Below, piece by piece: positions 62,905 to 64,000 of a stretch of DNA of 64,000 bases. This DNA is from Cepaea nemoralis. Taxonomy: Eukaryota; Mollusca; Gastropoda; Stylommatophora; Helicidae. The notes under the pieces were generated by a model. The model ran no database searches. It was not told where the DNA came from and was given only the letters and a program-made list of their open reading frames with translations. Both the position numbers and the translations under genes were made by a program. Location of the stretch: positions 216,001 to 280,000 of the forward strand of contig JACEFZ010013531.1 of assembly GCA_014155875.1 (NCBI GenBank), written 5' to 3'. Position 1 is the stretch's first letter; every line of letters begins with the position of its first letter.

Positions 62905-64000
62905 GCTCCCGATAATGGATTCACATTACAAACATGTGTCCCGGGTACTGGATTCACATTACAAACATGTGTCCCAAGTACTGGATTCACATTACAAATA
63001 TGTTCCAGGTCCCACTGGTCCAAGCCTGATATCCAGCTCGCGCCTGTGGCTCCTAGTAGCTGTCAGCATGCGACAGCGGCCACCCTCCGGGCAACAGCTG
63101 TGAGAGGCTGGCTAAACCAGGCGCGGGTAGCCGATTTGGTGTCAAAATAATCGGTGAACTGTCTACCTGGCATGTGAAGACAGGATTCGACAGACTGCGC
63201 GTATGAAATCACTGATGATTCAACGGGCGAGACGGTGTTTACCTGCAAAGCGTTGTGGAACGTAATGAGCACGGCAAGGCAAGAAGAGCCTCCTGGTCAT
63301 CCACTGCACATGTATTCGTCTCCAGTCGTCTTGACTTGTCTTGCCACTGGACTCAGATAGACTCAGGCGAAAGAATGAGGTCGAAGAATTGCGCAACTCT
63401 TCCTCATATTAATCCAATTCATCGCGTAAGTCATTCTTCATCCACTTAGAACTCACTGCTCCATACTTTCAACCCCACTGGATGAAATGAATGGTCATCA
63501 TCATGCTTGATGGACAAACAACAAACAACATAACATGTGTTCCAGGTACTGGATGATTCACTTTAGACAAACGTGACCCAGGTACTGAATTCAAATCACA
63601 AACATGTGTATCAGATACTTGATTCACATTACAAACATGTGTCCCAGGTACTGGATTCATATACAAACATGTGTCTCAGGTATTGGATTCACAGCACAAA
63701 CGTGTGTCCCACACAGTAATTTTACATCACAAACGGCCGTCCTGGATATTGTCTTCACATTACAAATGTTTTCCAAATACAGACTTCACATTACAAACGT
63801 GTCCCAGGTACTGGATTCACGTACAAACATGTGTCTCAGGTATTAGATTCACAGCACAAACGCGTGTCCCACACAGTGAATTTTACATCACAAACGGCCG
63901 TTCCTGGATATTGTCTTCACATTACAAATGTTTTCCATATACAGACTTCACATCACAAACGTGTTCCAGATACTTTCTTCACACATTTTGTCCCAGATGC
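62905..64000. repeat. 33-bp minisatellite in two blocks, running off the right edge
   Basis: The unit is ttcacattacaaacatgtgt, cccaggtactgga. Block 1 is 62925-63010, block 2 is 63535-64000, where a higher-order repeat of about 180 bp is visible (63650-63800 versus 63828-63980, sharing gtgtcccacacagt and acaaacggccgtcctgga-like words). The separating 63011-63530 is mostly non-repetitive; its end (63470-63510, ccactggatgaaatgaatgg) matches the decayed C2H2 LINE 3' end at 13740-13775. Confidence 0.88.

Noticed and set aside
1..64000. CRISPR array, operons or prophage
   Set aside because: Repeats are contiguous or degenerate without spacer layout, and all coding content is eukaryotic retroelement or spliced exon.

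Overview
The window looks like intergenic and intronic DNA from an invertebrate animal, most probably a mollusc and perhaps a gastropod. That placement rests on the mix of repeats: Gmr1-type Ty3/gypsy elements, a Penelope-like element with a GIY-YIG endonuclease, RTE-like and RNase H-bearing LINEs, several tRNA-headed SINE families and many minisatellites. I name no species. Nothing bacterial is present: no operons, ribosome binding sites or CRISPR arrays.

Layout. 1-1441 is a 27-bp minisatellite that runs off the left edge. 1.5-2.8 kb holds a LINE 3' end with SINEs, one of them inserted with an 11-bp target-site duplication (TSD). 3.2-4.2 kb is a dead mariner inside an AT-rich degenerate repeat. 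6.2-8.7 kb has SINEs, a 30-bp minisatellite and an RTE-like remnant. 8843-12561 is a Penelope-like element with an intact 833-codon ORF, a 215-bp repeat on both sides, an inverted partial copy, a 12-bp TSD and three copies of a hammerhead-ribozyme-like motif. 13-17 kb is LINE debris, three adjacent minisatellites and a (TTC)n tract.

17026-26452 is a nearly pristine minus-strand LTR retrotransposon with 2.17-kb LTRs, a 5-bp TSD, a tRNA-Pro primer site, gag, and a pol ordered protease-integrase-RT-RNase H (Gmr1 type). 27800-28010 is the only convincing host coding sequence: a minus-strand exon with the start of a synaptotagmin-type C2 domain. 28-45 kb is SINEs, a candidate Helitron, LINE fragments, a 41-bp array enclosing about 180 copies of TGAC, and microsatellites. 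45393-57245 is an RNase H-type LINE on the minus strand, split by a second plus-strand Gmr1-type element (47004-56955, 2.43-kb LTRs, gag and pol each broken once). 57-64 kb has a hAT MITE, more SINE and RTE-like copies and a 33-bp minisatellite.

The elements do not form a joint pathway. Their relations are nesting relations, which give relative ages: LTR element into LINE, Penelope into a LINE remnant, SINEs into LINEs, an RTE fragment into a SINE. All coordinates, alignments and motif assignments were made by eye. Family names rest on recognised motifs, not on database searches.
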